Positions 33,823 through 42,163 of a stretch of DNA of 64,000 bases are shown one piece after another. This DNA comes from BM003 sp963783695. Lineage in GTDB: Bacteria > Pseudomonadota > Gammaproteobacteria > Steroidobacterales > BM003. Below the pieces are notes generated by a model that saw only the letters and a list, made by a program, of their open reading frames with translations, was not told where the DNA came from and searched no databases. Position 1 is the stretch's first letter. Each line of letters starts with the position of its first letter. The position numbers and the translations under genes were made by a program. The stretch lies in the NCBI GenBank assembly GCA_963783695.1, contig CAWAOM010000007.1:62001-126000 (forward strand), read 5' to 3'.

Positions 33823-35976
33823 ATGAGACAAAGGAAAAACAATATCCGTAACGCTTTTGCGACGCCGTTGGCCGCGGCGGGTACCGCGGCCGCCATGCTG
33901 TTGCTGGGGCCGGCAGCGCAGGCGCAGGAACCGCCGGATACCTCGACCTGGTCATGTTCGATGTGTCCGTTTGCGGAGGGCTGGGCCGTGGAGGCGGAAG
34001 CCGGGGCAATTAGCGTATCGGACGACTCTGCCAGGTTCGGTGACTACACCGGTCTAGACAAGGAAGGCGAAGAGCTGTTGCTGGATGGCAAGGTGCGTTA
34101 CTGGGGCGGCGACGGCTACAAGCTCGAGGCGGAAGGTGAAAATCTCGGCCTGGATTCGCGTTCGGCCCGGCTCGGAGCATCGAAACAGGGCCTGTGGGAA
34201 GCCAGCCTGTTTTATGACGAAATACCGCGCCGCCGCTTCGATGACACGCAGACCGTTTTTGCCGGTGCCGGCTCATCCGACCTCTCGTTACGTGGCGGCT
34301 GGGTGCGTGGACCAAGCACTGCGCTGATGCCACAGCTTGACGCCAGCCTGCAGGATATCGATATCAAGTGGGACCGCGAGACCATCGGTGCGGGCCTCGG
34401 GTTCCTGCTCGGAGAGCGATTCGACTTTAATGCCGACTACAGCCATGAAGAGCGCGATGGAACGAAACTTTTCACCGGGACTTTTTATGGCAACGGATCC
34501 GTATTGCCGGCGGCACTGGATTACAACACCGATCAGTTCGAGGCCAGTATCGGCTACACCGGCGACCGCTGGCAGGTGCGTCTGGGCTCGCTGCTCTCGT
34601 ATTTCAATAACAGTACCTGGGGCCAGACGTGGGAAAACCCGTTTACCGGCACGGATGTCGGCCGCGCCGCGTCTTCCCCGGACAACCAGTTTGTTCAGTA
34701 CAACCTGAGCGGTTCCTATAACTTTGCGACATGGCGCACCGTGGTGAGCGGTAATGTCGCCATTGGCAAAGGCAAACAGGACGACGATTACCTGCCCTAT
34801 ACCATCAACTCTGCGATCGCGACCGATCCATTGCCGCGTTCCAATCTCGACGCAGAGCTCGACACCACCAACGTGTTGTTGCGGGTCACGACGAATCCCT
34901 GGCGCCGGGTGCGGCTGAAGGGCGAGTACCGTTACGATGACCGCGACAATGACTCACCCGTGGATACCTACAATTGGGTGCGGGTCGACAGCGCACCGGG
35001 AGACTCGACCGAAAACCGGATTTACAGTTATACCCGCGATACCGTCGATCTCGAGGCGAGCGCGCGGCTCGATCAGAACAGCCGCTTTTATTTCGGCTAC
35101 CGTTACGACGGCTGGGATCGTGACGATCAGGAACGTAATGAGACCGACACCGACCGGTACTGGGCGCGGTTTCGCTTCGACACGGGCGGAGTAGTGGACT
35201 TCAGGGCGACGGTAGGGAGCGAGAGTCGTGGCGGTTCGAACTATAAGGCGCTGGTCAATGACGACTTTGCGCCGCAGAATCCGTTGCTGCGCAAATACAA
35301 TCTGGCATCTCGCGACCGCACCGATTTCGAGGCGCGTATTGACGTTACGCCGGCGGATGATCTGGGTTTGGGTTTTGCCGCCACCTGGGCCGACGAGGAC
35401 TACTCTAATCCCTCCAACCTGGGTCTGCGCAAGGCGGAGTATCTCAACTACACGCTGGACAGCGATTACAACTGGAACGATCGCGCTAACCTGTATGCAA
35501 TTTACAGCTATGAGAAATACAACTCGCGGCAGCAGGGCAGCAGCACTTTCGCCGATCCGAACTGGAGTGCGCGCTCGCGCGATGAGTTCGATACGTTGAT
35601 TTTCGGTGTCCGTCTGCCGCAGATTCTCAAGCGAGTCGATCTTGATGTCGATTACACGCTGGCCAAATCCGAGGGCCAGAATCGCGTATCGACAACCGGA
35701 CTGCAGTCGGCATACCCGGAGCTGAAAACCGATCGCAAAACGCTCAGTGTTTCAGCGAGCTATGCATTTAGTAATGCGCTTTCATTCAAAGCGGGCTGGT
35801 TGTATGAGGACTATTCGTCCGACGACTGGGCGCTCGATGGAATCGAGCCGGATACCATGCCGAACCTGCTGACCCTTGGCCAGGACGCCTACGACTATGA
35901 CGTAAACGTTTTCATGCTGTCGTTCACTTATCGCTGGGAAACGATCCAACGCGACGCTAACTGGCCGCCGGAATAG
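33823..35976 (+). CDS. mtrB: MtrB/PioB family outer-membrane beta-barrel
   Basis: Outer-membrane porin that encases the decahaem cytochrome. The 717-residue precursor has a signal peptide ending AAQAQ and, near the mature N-terminus, the conserved CxxC pair WSCSMCPF that is needed for function in Shewanella MtrB. The rest is alternating amphipathic strands rich in Tyr, Asp and Arg, with a C-terminal FMLSFTYRWE ending, as expected for a barrel of about 26-28 strands. The ATG at 33823 lies 5 bases past the mtrA stop with GAGG upstream. It converges with the CBS gene, leaving only 4 bases. Confidence 0.92.
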   Translation: MRQRKNNIRNAFATPLAAAGTAAAMLLLGPAAQAQEPPDTSTWSCSMCPFAEGWAVEAEAGAISVSDDSARFGDYTGLDKEGEELLLDGKVRYWGGDGYKLEAEGENLGLDSRSARLGASKQGLWEASLFYDEIPRRRFDDTQTVFAGAGSSDLSLRGGWVRGPSTALMPQLDASLQDIDIKWDRETIGAGLGFLLGERFDFNADYSHEERDGTKLFTGTFYGNGSVLPAALDYNTDQFEASIGYTGDRWQVRLGSLLSYFNNSTWGQTWENPFTGTDVGRAASSPDNQFVQYNLSGSYNFATWRTVVSGNVAIGKGKQDDDYLPYTINSAIATDPLPRSNLDAELDTTNVLLRVTTNPWRRVRLKGEYRYDDRDNDSPVDTYNWVRVDSAPGDSTENRIYSYTRDTVDLEASARLDQNSRFYFGYRYDGWDRDDQERNETDTDRYWARFRFDTGGVVDFRATVGSESRGGSNYKALVNDDFAPQNPLLRKYNLASRDRTDFEARIDVTPADDLGLGFAATWADEDYSNPSNLGLRKAEYLNYTLDSDYNWNDRANLYAIYSYEKYNSRQQGSSTFADPNWSARSRDEFDTLIFGVRLPQILKRVDLDVDYTLAKSEGQNRVSTTGLQSAYPELKTDRKTLSVSASYAFSNALSFKAGWLYEDYSSDDWALDGIEPDTMPNLLTLGQDAYDYDVNVFMLSFTYRWETIQRDANWPPE

Positions 35977-35980
35977 CCGC

Positions 35981-36388
35981 TCAGAGGCCCTTGTGCGCGA
36001 GATCCTGGACCGCGCGGAGCATGTCGCGACGGCTGATGATTCCGACCAGGCGATTGCCGTCCATCACCGGGTAGCGCCGGTACGAGGAGTTCACGAACAT
36101 TTGCGCCAGGTCCAGCAGGCTGCTGTCGACATCGACCGTACGCACGACCCGGCTCATATACTGCTCGACCTGGCCCCCAAGCTCACCGTGGTAGCTCGCT
36201 TTGAGCACGACTTCCATGCAGTCGCGCTCGGTTAGCATTCCCACGATATTGCCGTGATCGTCGATCACCGGGGCGCCCGAGATTTTGTTGTCGACCAGCA
36301 GGTGGACGGCCTGGAGCACATCCATATTCGGCCGCAGAGTGATGAGCGACTTCGACATGTATTGCCGGGCTTGGGTTTTCTCGGGCAT
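35981..36388 (-). CDS. two-CBS-domain protein
   Basis: A 135-residue protein composed of a tandem CBS (Bateman) module. The first CBS runs about 10-65 (YMSKSLITLRPNMDVLQAVHLLVDNKISGAPVID with IVGMLTERDCME), the second about 75-130 (YMSRVVRTVDVDSSLLDLAQMF...YPVMDGNRLVGIISRRDML). Such modules bind adenine nucleotides and sense energy state. Its gene is the last in the nqr operon: it starts 2 bases after nqrM and has GGGAG eight bases before the ATG at 36388 (another ATG lies two codons earlier). A regulatory link to NQR is inferred from position. Confidence 0.88.
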   Translation of the reverse strand: MPEKTQARQYMSKSLITLRPNMDVLQAVHLLVDNKISGAPVIDDHGNIVGMLTERDCMEVVLKASYHGELGGQVEQYMSRVVRTVDVDSSLLDLAQMFVNSSYRRYPVMDGNRLVGIISRRDMLRAVQDLAHKGL

Positions 36389-36390
36389 CG

Positions 36391-36594
36391 TCATAACTCC
36401 CTCTGCGATTCGGCCTGCCTCCGCCGCTCTGCCCGTATGCGTTTCGGGCAGGAACCGGCGCAGACCTCGCAGCCTTCGGGATTGTTTGCTCCGCCGCAGC
36501 TGCCACGGATCGGTTCGCGCCCGAGTATTACACCGAGCCCCAGCGCAAGCATAAAAAGGGAAATAAACAGCAGACTGATAAAAAAGGTCGTCAT
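36391..36594 (-). CDS. nqrM: Na+-NQR maturation protein NqrM
   Basis: A 67-residue membrane protein with an N-terminal helix (FFISLLFISLFMLALGLGVIL) and the Cys motif EPIRGSCGG...GCEVCAGSCP characteristic of NqrM (formerly DUF539). NqrM is needed to deliver iron to the cysteine site between NqrD and NqrE. The four Cys (33, 42, 45, 49) are all present. It overlaps the apbE stop by 4 bases (ATGA), as in many nqr operons. Confidence 0.95.
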   Translation of the reverse strand: MTTFFISLLFISLFMLALGLGVILGREPIRGSCGGANNPEGCEVCAGSCPKRIRAERRRQAESQREL

Positions 36595-37640
36595 TCGGAG
36601 TCACCGTCGTCCAGGTAGGGCGCGAACGCCTGACTGTGTCGCGCTACGATTTCGTTGCCATCGCGCAGCAGAAAGAGCGCTGCGATACGCTGTTCGTTTG
36701 CCAATCGCATGCCCTTGTCCGGACCCAACACCAGTAGCGCCGTAGCCATGGCGTCGGCCTCCATTGCCGAAGAGGCGACTATCGTCACGGACGCCAGGTC
36801 GTTCATGGCCGGCCGACCGCTGACCGGGTCGATTGTATGGGAGTACCTTTGGCCGTCGATCTCGAAAAAATTACGGTAATCGCCTGATGTTGCGATCGCC
36901 TCTCCCGACAGACTCAGCACGGTATGAACCGAGCGCTCCGTGGCGATCGGTCGCTCGACCGCTATTCGCCAGGGTTGACTGTCCTGATTGAGGCCGCGGG
37001 TTTTGACTTCTCCGCCTATCTCGATCATGTAGCGATCCATGCCGCGGCTGTCCAGCAACCAGTCGATCCGATCGACCGCGTAACCCTTGGCGAGCGCGGA
37101 CAGGTCGAGTGCGACCGCGGGTTTGAGCTTGCGCAGTGCCGGCGGTTCCTCGCGGGTACTGACCAGGTCGAAGCCGACCGTCTCGATTGCGGTATCGATT
37201 TCGCCTTGTGACGGCGGCGTGGCGCGCGGTCCGCCGCCGCCAAACCCCCACAGTTCGACTAGCGGTCCGACGGTGGGGTCGAACGCGCCGTCACTGATCG
37301 CGCTTGCTCTAAGCGCGGCGTCAACGACATCGACGACGCCGGGATCGACGCTGACCCAGTCAATGGAATCGCTGCTGTTGAAGCGCGACAGCTGCGATTC
37401 CTCGGTGTATGTCGACATCAGAGCGTTGATCTTGCTGAGTTCCGCTTCGATCTCGTCCTGCAGGTTATCCGCGCCGGAATTCGTCTCGGGGGCGACGATT
37501 CTGACCGAGTATGTGGTTCCCATCGTGTTGCCGGTCAGGTGCCAGTCACCGTGCGAGCAGCCGCCCAGCGCAGCCAGCATCGCGCTGACGGGCAGCGCAG
37601 TGCGTAACCAGGAACCGGGGCTGATTGCTGAAATGGGCAT
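36591..37640 (-). CDS. apbE: FAD:protein FMN transferase ApbE
   Basis: Periplasmic flavinyl transferase that attaches FMN by a phosphoester bond to Thr in NqrB and NqrC. The 349-residue lipoprotein has a lipobox LGGC (Cys28), TGNTMGTTYSVRI, ALDLSALAKGYAVDRI, MIEIGGEVKTRGLN, SHTIDPVSGRPA (FAD/Mg site) and EADAMATALLVLG. Its place directly after nqrF fits its substrates. Family length (about 340) agrees. Confidence 0.96.
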   Translation of the reverse strand: MPISAISPGSWLRTALPVSAMLAALGGCSHGDWHLTGNTMGTTYSVRIVAPETNSGADNLQDEIEAELSKINALMSTYTEESQLSRFNSSDSIDWVSVDPGVVDVVDAALRASAISDGAFDPTVGPLVELWGFGGGGPRATPPSQGEIDTAIETVGFDLVSTREEPPALRKLKPAVALDLSALAKGYAVDRIDWLLDSRGMDRYMIEIGGEVKTRGLNQDSQPWRIAVERPIATERSVHTVLSLSGEAIATSGDYRNFFEIDGQRYSHTIDPVSGRPAMNDLASVTIVASSAMEADAMATALLVLGPDKGMRLANEQRIAALFLLRDGNEIVARHSQAFAPYLDDGDSE

Positions 37641-37670
37641 AGTGTCTCGTCGTTGTTGCTGTCGTGGCGC

Positions 37671-38894
37671 TCAGCCGCCGAAGTCGTCGAGCATGATGTT
37701 GTCAGGCTCGACACCCTGGTCCTCGAGCATCTGCATGACCGCACTGTTCATGACCGGCGGTCCGCACAGGTAGTACTCGCAGTCTTCCGGTGCCGGGTGA
37801 TTACGCAGGTAATGCTCGAACAGTACCTGGTGAATAAATCCGGTGTAGCCGCTCCAGTTGTCTTCAGGCAGCGGTTCGGACAACGCGACATGCCAGTCGA
37901 AATTGCTGTTCTCGGCGGCGAGAGTGTCGAAGTCATTGACATAGAACATCTCGCGCAGGCTTCGGGCACCGTACCAGAATGAGATTTTGCGCTTGCTGTG
38001 CAGGCGTTTTAGCTGATCGAAAATATGCGACCGCATTGGCGCCATGCCCGCGCCACCGCCGACGAATATCATCTCCGCGTCGGTGTCCCTGGCGAAAAAT
38101 TCCCCATATGGCCCAGAGATAGTGACCTCATCGCCGGGTTTGAGGCTGAAGATGTAGGACGACATCAGGCCGGGCGGGATATCGCCGTTACCGCCCGGTG
38201 GCGGCGTCGCAATGCGTACGTTCAGCATTACGATATCGTTTTCTTCCGGGTAGTTGGCCATCGAATATGCCCGCATCACGTTCTCGGTGCAGATCGAGCG
38301 ATAACGCCACAGGTCGTAACGATCCCATTCGTCGCGGTATTCCTCGTCAACATCGAAATCGCGGAAACTGACATCATGCGGCGGGCATTCGATCTGGATA
38401 AAGCCGCCGGCACGAAAATCCAGCGCCTCGCCGCTGGGCAGCTCCAGCACGAGTTCCTTGATAAAGGTCGCCACATTGCGGTTGGAGCGGACCGAGCATT
38501 GCCATTTCCTGACCCCGAAAACCTCGTCCGGGATCTGGATCTTCATGTTCTGTTTACACGCCACCTGGCAGGCGAGCCGCACATGCTCGCGCGCCTCCCG
38601 TTTGTTTATCAGCGAAGCTTCGGTCGGCAGCAGTGTCCCGCCGCCATCGCTGATCTGAACCCTGCACTGTCCACAGGTGCCCTGGCCGCCACAGGCCGAC
38701 GATAAGAAAAGCCCGGCATCGCCAAGCGCGTTGAGCAGCTTGCCCCCTGCCGCGGCGTGCAGCGTGCGCTCCTCGTTTACGACGATGTCGATCTCGCCGC
38801 TGGCAACCAGCCGTTTCCGGGCCAGCAAAATCACTACGCACAGGCTCAGTACGATCAGGGTAAAAAAGGTGACGCCTAGTGTGACTTCAAGCAT
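37671..38894 (-). CDS. nqrF: Na+-NQR subunit F (NADH dehydrogenase)
   Basis: Electron-entry subunit of the sodium-pumping NADH:quinone reductase. The 407-residue protein has an N-terminal helix (FFTLIVLSLCVVILLA), a 2Fe-2S ferredoxin domain (SSACGGQGTCGQCRV and the fourth ligand in LACQVACKQ), and a FAD/NADH domain with RAYSMANYPEE (FAD), FVGGGAGMAPMRSHIFDQL (NADH) and a C-terminal YYLCGPPVMNSAV...LDDFGG. All expected features of NqrF are present and length is canonical (407-408). Confidence 0.98.
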   Translation of the reverse strand: MLEVTLGVTFFTLIVLSLCVVILLARKRLVASGEIDIVVNEERTLHAAAGGKLLNALGDAGLFLSSACGGQGTCGQCRVQISDGGGTLLPTEASLINKREAREHVRLACQVACKQNMKIQIPDEVFGVRKWQCSVRSNRNVATFIKELVLELPSGEALDFRAGGFIQIECPPHDVSFRDFDVDEEYRDEWDRYDLWRYRSICTENVMRAYSMANYPEENDIVMLNVRIATPPPGGNGDIPPGLMSSYIFSLKPGDEVTISGPYGEFFARDTDAEMIFVGGGAGMAPMRSHIFDQLKRLHSKRKISFWYGARSLREMFYVNDFDTLAAENSNFDWHVALSEPLPEDNWSGYTGFIHQVLFEHYLRNHPAPEDCEYYLCGPPVMNSAVMQMLEDQGVEPDNIMLDDFGG

Positions 38895-38924
38895 GTCTGT
38901 TGCCTGGCCTCATCGAATGCCGCT

Positions 38925-39527
38925 TCAGATACCGGAGAACGCCATGAAACCGAGCGACATCAGGCCGACGGTGATAAAAGTGATCCCGAGGCCCTGCAGA
39001 CCCTCGGGTACGTCGCTGTACTTCATCTTCTCCCGCAGCCCGGCCAGCGCGATGACCGCGAGCGCAAAACCGGCCCCGCTGCCAACGCCGTAGACCACGC
39101 TTTCGGCGAAGCCGTAGCTGCGTTCGATCATGAACAGGCTGCCGCCGAGGATTGCGCAGTTGACGGTTATCAGCGGCAGGAAGATACCCAGCGCGTGGTA
39201 CAGCGCCGGGAAGAAACGGTCCAGCGCCATCTCCAGCAGCTGCACCATCGCGGCAATCACGCCGATGTAGCTGACGAGGCCGAGAAAACTGAGGTCGACA
39301 TCCGGTAAGCCCGCCCAGGTGAGCGCGCCTGCTTTCAGCAGGTATTGATAGATAAGGTTATTGAGCGGTACGGTGATCGCCTGGACAACGATAACGGCGA
39401 GTCCCAGGCCGATGGCGGTGGTAATGCGCTTGGACACAGCCAGAAACGTGCACATGCCGAGAAAAAACGACAGCGCGAGGTTCTCGACGAAGACCGCGCG
39501 GATAAACAATGTGAGGAGTCCTTCCAT
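38925..39527 (-). CDS. nqrE: Na+-NQR subunit E
   Basis: Six-helix membrane subunit which together with NqrD holds an intramembrane Fe-S/iron centre. The 200-residue protein has the two conserved half-helix cysteines, in FFLGMCTFLAVSK and in LITVNCAILGGS, in the inverted-repeat arrangement shared with NqrD. The ATG at 39527 overlaps the nqrD stop by 3 bases; a GTG one codon earlier is also possible. Confidence 0.96.
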   Translation of the reverse strand: MEGLLTLFIRAVFVENLALSFFLGMCTFLAVSKRITTAIGLGLAVIVVQAITVPLNNLIYQYLLKAGALTWAGLPDVDLSFLGLVSYIGVIAAMVQLLEMALDRFFPALYHALGIFLPLITVNCAILGGSLFMIERSYGFAESVVYGVGSGAGFALAVIALAGLREKMKYSDVPEGLQGLGITFITVGLMSLGFMAFSGI

Positions 39528-40189
39528 CACAATGCCTCCGTCCGGTGAACTTCATGGATCCGGAATTCGGCTTTTTCCACCTGCTCGCGCTTCCAGCTTC
39601 TGACCGCCCAGATCATCAAGCCGATGATGAAGAATGCGCTGGGGGGCAACAGCATCAGGCCGTTCGGGACATACCAGCCGCCATCGCTGGCAACCGGCAG
39701 AATCGGCACGCCCATCAGCGTCCCGGCGCCAAACAGTTCGCGGCAGGTCGCGACGACTATCAGAATCAGGCTGTAGCCGAGCGCATTGCCCAGGCCATCG
39801 AGGATCGACAGGCCGACCGGGTTTTTCATCGCATAGGCCTCGGCCCGGCCCAGCACGATGCAATTGGTGATGATCAGACCGACGAACACCGACAGTTGCT
39901 TCGAGATTTCGTAGGCGTAGGCTTTCAGGACCTGGTCGGTAACGATGACCAGCGAGGCGATAATCGTCATTTGCACGATGATGCGGATGTTGGTCGGGAG
40001 GAAGTTGCGGATCGCGCTGATCGATGCATTCGACAACACCAGTACCGCGGTCAATGCCAGGCACATCGTCAATGACGGCAACAGCGAGGTCGTCACCGCG
40101 AGTGCCGAGCAAATACCGAGGATCTGCAGCATGATCGGGTTTTCGTCGATCAGCGGCCGCAGCAGGACCTGTTTTGCCTCGCCGTTCAT
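39527..40189 (-). CDS. nqrD: Na+-NQR subunit D
   Basis: Six-helix membrane subunit partner of NqrE. The 220-residue protein has conserved cysteines in QILGICSALAVT and LIITNCIVLGRAEAYAMKNP. The start ATG at 40189 overlaps the nqrC stop by 4 bases (ATGA); a long upstream extension of the same frame is a shadow of nqrC. Length is close to other NqrD proteins (about 210). Confidence 0.97.
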   Translation of the reverse strand: MNGEAKQVLLRPLIDENPIMLQILGICSALAVTTSLLPSLTMCLALTAVLVLSNASISAIRNFLPTNIRIIVQMTIIASLVIVTDQVLKAYAYEISKQLSVFVGLIITNCIVLGRAEAYAMKNPVGLSILDGLGNALGYSLILIVVATCRELFGAGTLMGVPILPVASDGGWYVPNGLMLLPPSAFFIIGLMIWAVRSWKREQVEKAEFRIHEVHRTEAL

Positions 40190-40959
40190 GAATCGCTCCC
40201 GGTTCGTTCCAGTCCGCGCAGGTAGGGGCCGTAGCCCTGCCCGCCGAGCCAGAATGCAAGCATGTTGGTGACCCCGCGGCCGGTCAGGGTCGCCCCGGCC
40301 ATGCCGTCGATTGAGTGCGGATCGTCGGCTGCCGCTCGGCCACGGATCACCTCCAGCTGCGGCTCGCCATCCGCGTCGTAGACTCTCTTGCCGTGCCACA
40401 GGCCCAGCCAGCGCGGGTCTTCGATCTTGTCGCCGAGGCCCGGCGTCTCGCCATGTTCGTAGAAGGACAGGCCGGAAACCGTATTGCCGTCCGCCTCCAG
40501 TGCAATAAAGCCGTACATCGTGGACCACAGGCCGTAGCCGCGGATCGGCAGGATGATGGTCTCTATTTCATCGCCGTCTCGCAGCAGGTAGACCTTGGCA
40601 TAACGCTCGCGGCGCTTGATGTTGGCGATGTCATCGGATTTGTCGAGCGCGTCGCTCTGTGCCGGGTTGCGCAGTGCTGCCTGCGTGTCGTAGTCGTTCG
40701 GGTCGAGATCTTCGACATACTCGCCGGTGTCGAGATCGACGATGCGAACCTCGATCTGGTCGAACTGTTCGCTGACGTCGCCGGCCGGATCGTACAGCCC
40801 GGCCGCGGCAAGGATGTTTCTCTGCTGGAAGCGCAGTTCGTTTTCCGCCTGGCGTGGACGCAGGCCGACCGCCGCGGCGGCGACCAGTACCGAACACACC
40901 AGGCTGACGCCCAGCGCCACCAGCAGCGTTTTTGTCGGGGTTTCAACTGACGCGGACAC
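40186..40959 (-). CDS. nqrC: Na+-NQR subunit C (covalent FMN)
   Basis: Membrane-anchored periplasmic subunit carrying a covalent FMN. The 257-residue protein has one N-terminal helix (LLVALGVSLVCSVLVAAAAVGL) and the flavinylation motif near the C-terminus, DGMAGATLTGRGV, where the Thr in [SA]GAT[LS]T is the attachment site; here the usual Ser before GAT is Ala. The middle has LRDGDEIETIILPIRGYGLWSTMYG and YEHGETPGLG. Starts with GTG inside the nqrB end, 17 bases overlap. Confidence 0.96.
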   Translation of the reverse strand: MSASVETPTKTLLVALGVSLVCSVLVAAAAVGLRPRQAENELRFQQRNILAAAGLYDPAGDVSEQFDQIEVRIVDLDTGEYVEDLDPNDYDTQAALRNPAQSDALDKSDDIANIKRRERYAKVYLLRDGDEIETIILPIRGYGLWSTMYGFIALEADGNTVSGLSFYEHGETPGLGDKIEDPRWLGLWHGKRVYDADGEPQLEVIRGRAAADDPHSIDGMAGATLTGRGVTNMLAFWLGGQGYGPYLRGLERTGSDS

Positions 40960-42163
40960 GACGCTTGCGCCTCCGTCGGATATTGGCCTGGATCACGAAG
41001 TGGTCGATCAGCGGGGCGAAAATATTGGCAAACAGGATCGCCAGCATGATGCCCTCGGGGAAGGCCGGGTTGGCAACGCGAATGACAACCGTCAGCGCGC
41101 CGATAAGGAAACCGAAAATCCAGCGCCCGGTATCGGTATGGGCCGCAGTGACCGGATCGGTAGCCATAAACACCATGCCGAACGCGAATCCGCCGAGCAC
41201 GAGATGCCAGTGCCAGGGCATCGAGAACATCGGGTTGGTGTCGCTGCCGATCAGGTTGAAAACGAGCGTGGTCGCGACCATGCCGAGAAAAACGCTGACG
41301 ATGATTCGCCACGACGCGATGCGCGTGTAGATGAGGAACAGTCCGCCGAGCAGGCAGGCCAGCGCGGACGTTTCGCCGAGCGAACCCTGCATCACACCGA
41401 GAAAGGCGTCCATCCAGGTCAGGCCGTCGGCGAGTATCGCCTCCACCCCGCCATAGGCGGAGAGTCCGAGTGCGGTCGCGCCGCTAAATCCGTCCACCGC
41501 CGTCCACACAGCATCGCCGGACAGCTGCACCGGGTAGGCGAAATACAGAAAGGCGCGTCCGGCCAAGGCCGGGTTGAAAAGGTTCTTGCCGGTGCCGCCA
41601 AATACCTCTTTCGCGATCACCACGCCGAAACTGATGCCAAGCGCGACCTGCCACAGCGGCGTTGCCGGCGGCAAGATCAGCGTGTACAGCATCGAAGTGA
41701 CGAAAAAACCCTCGTTGACCTCGTGGTTGCGAACGGTGGCAAACAACACCTCCCAGAACCCACCGGCGATCATCGTGACCACGTAGATCGGCAGGAAATA
41801 CATCAACCCGTGGAGCATGCACGCGGCGATGCTCGACGGGTCATAGCCGACCCCCAGTACATCGAGCAGGCCACCGCGCCAGCCGGCCGCAGATTCGAGG
41901 CCCATTGCCGCCATTGCAGTATTGGCCTGGTAGCCGGTGTTCCACAGCGCCATCAGGATTGCCGGGAATGTTCCCACGACCACCAGGATCATTACCCGTT
42001 TGAGGTCGAGCGCGTCGCGGACGTGAGGCGCGTGGCGGGTGCGATCCGGCGGTGAAAAGAACAACGTATCCACCATCTCGTACAACGCGGCCAGACCCTC
42101 GAAGTTACCGCCCTTGGTGACATGGGGTTCGATCCGGTCGAGAAGCTTGCGCAGCGGTTTCAT
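40943..42163 (-). CDS. nqrB: Na+-NQR subunit B (covalent FMN)
   Basis: Large membrane subunit with ten helices that contains riboflavin and a covalent FMN and forms the sodium path. The 406-residue protein has the flavinylation motif DGFSGATALGLSAYGG (Thr in SGAT), preceded by KEVFGGTGKNLFNPALAGRAFLYFAYP, and MATDPVTAAHTDTGRWIFGFLIG. The ATG at 42163 overlaps the nqrA stop (TGATG). Length agrees with the family (about 410). Confidence 0.97.
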   Translation of the reverse strand: MKPLRKLLDRIEPHVTKGGNFEGLAALYEMVDTLFFSPPDRTRHAPHVRDALDLKRVMILVVVGTFPAILMALWNTGYQANTAMAAMGLESAAGWRGGLLDVLGVGYDPSSIAACMLHGLMYFLPIYVVTMIAGGFWEVLFATVRNHEVNEGFFVTSMLYTLILPPATPLWQVALGISFGVVIAKEVFGGTGKNLFNPALAGRAFLYFAYPVQLSGDAVWTAVDGFSGATALGLSAYGGVEAILADGLTWMDAFLGVMQGSLGETSALACLLGGLFLIYTRIASWRIIVSVFLGMVATTLVFNLIGSDTNPMFSMPWHWHLVLGGFAFGMVFMATDPVTAAHTDTGRWIFGFLIGALTVVIRVANPAFPEGIMLAILFANIFAPLIDHFVIQANIRRRRKRRVRVS

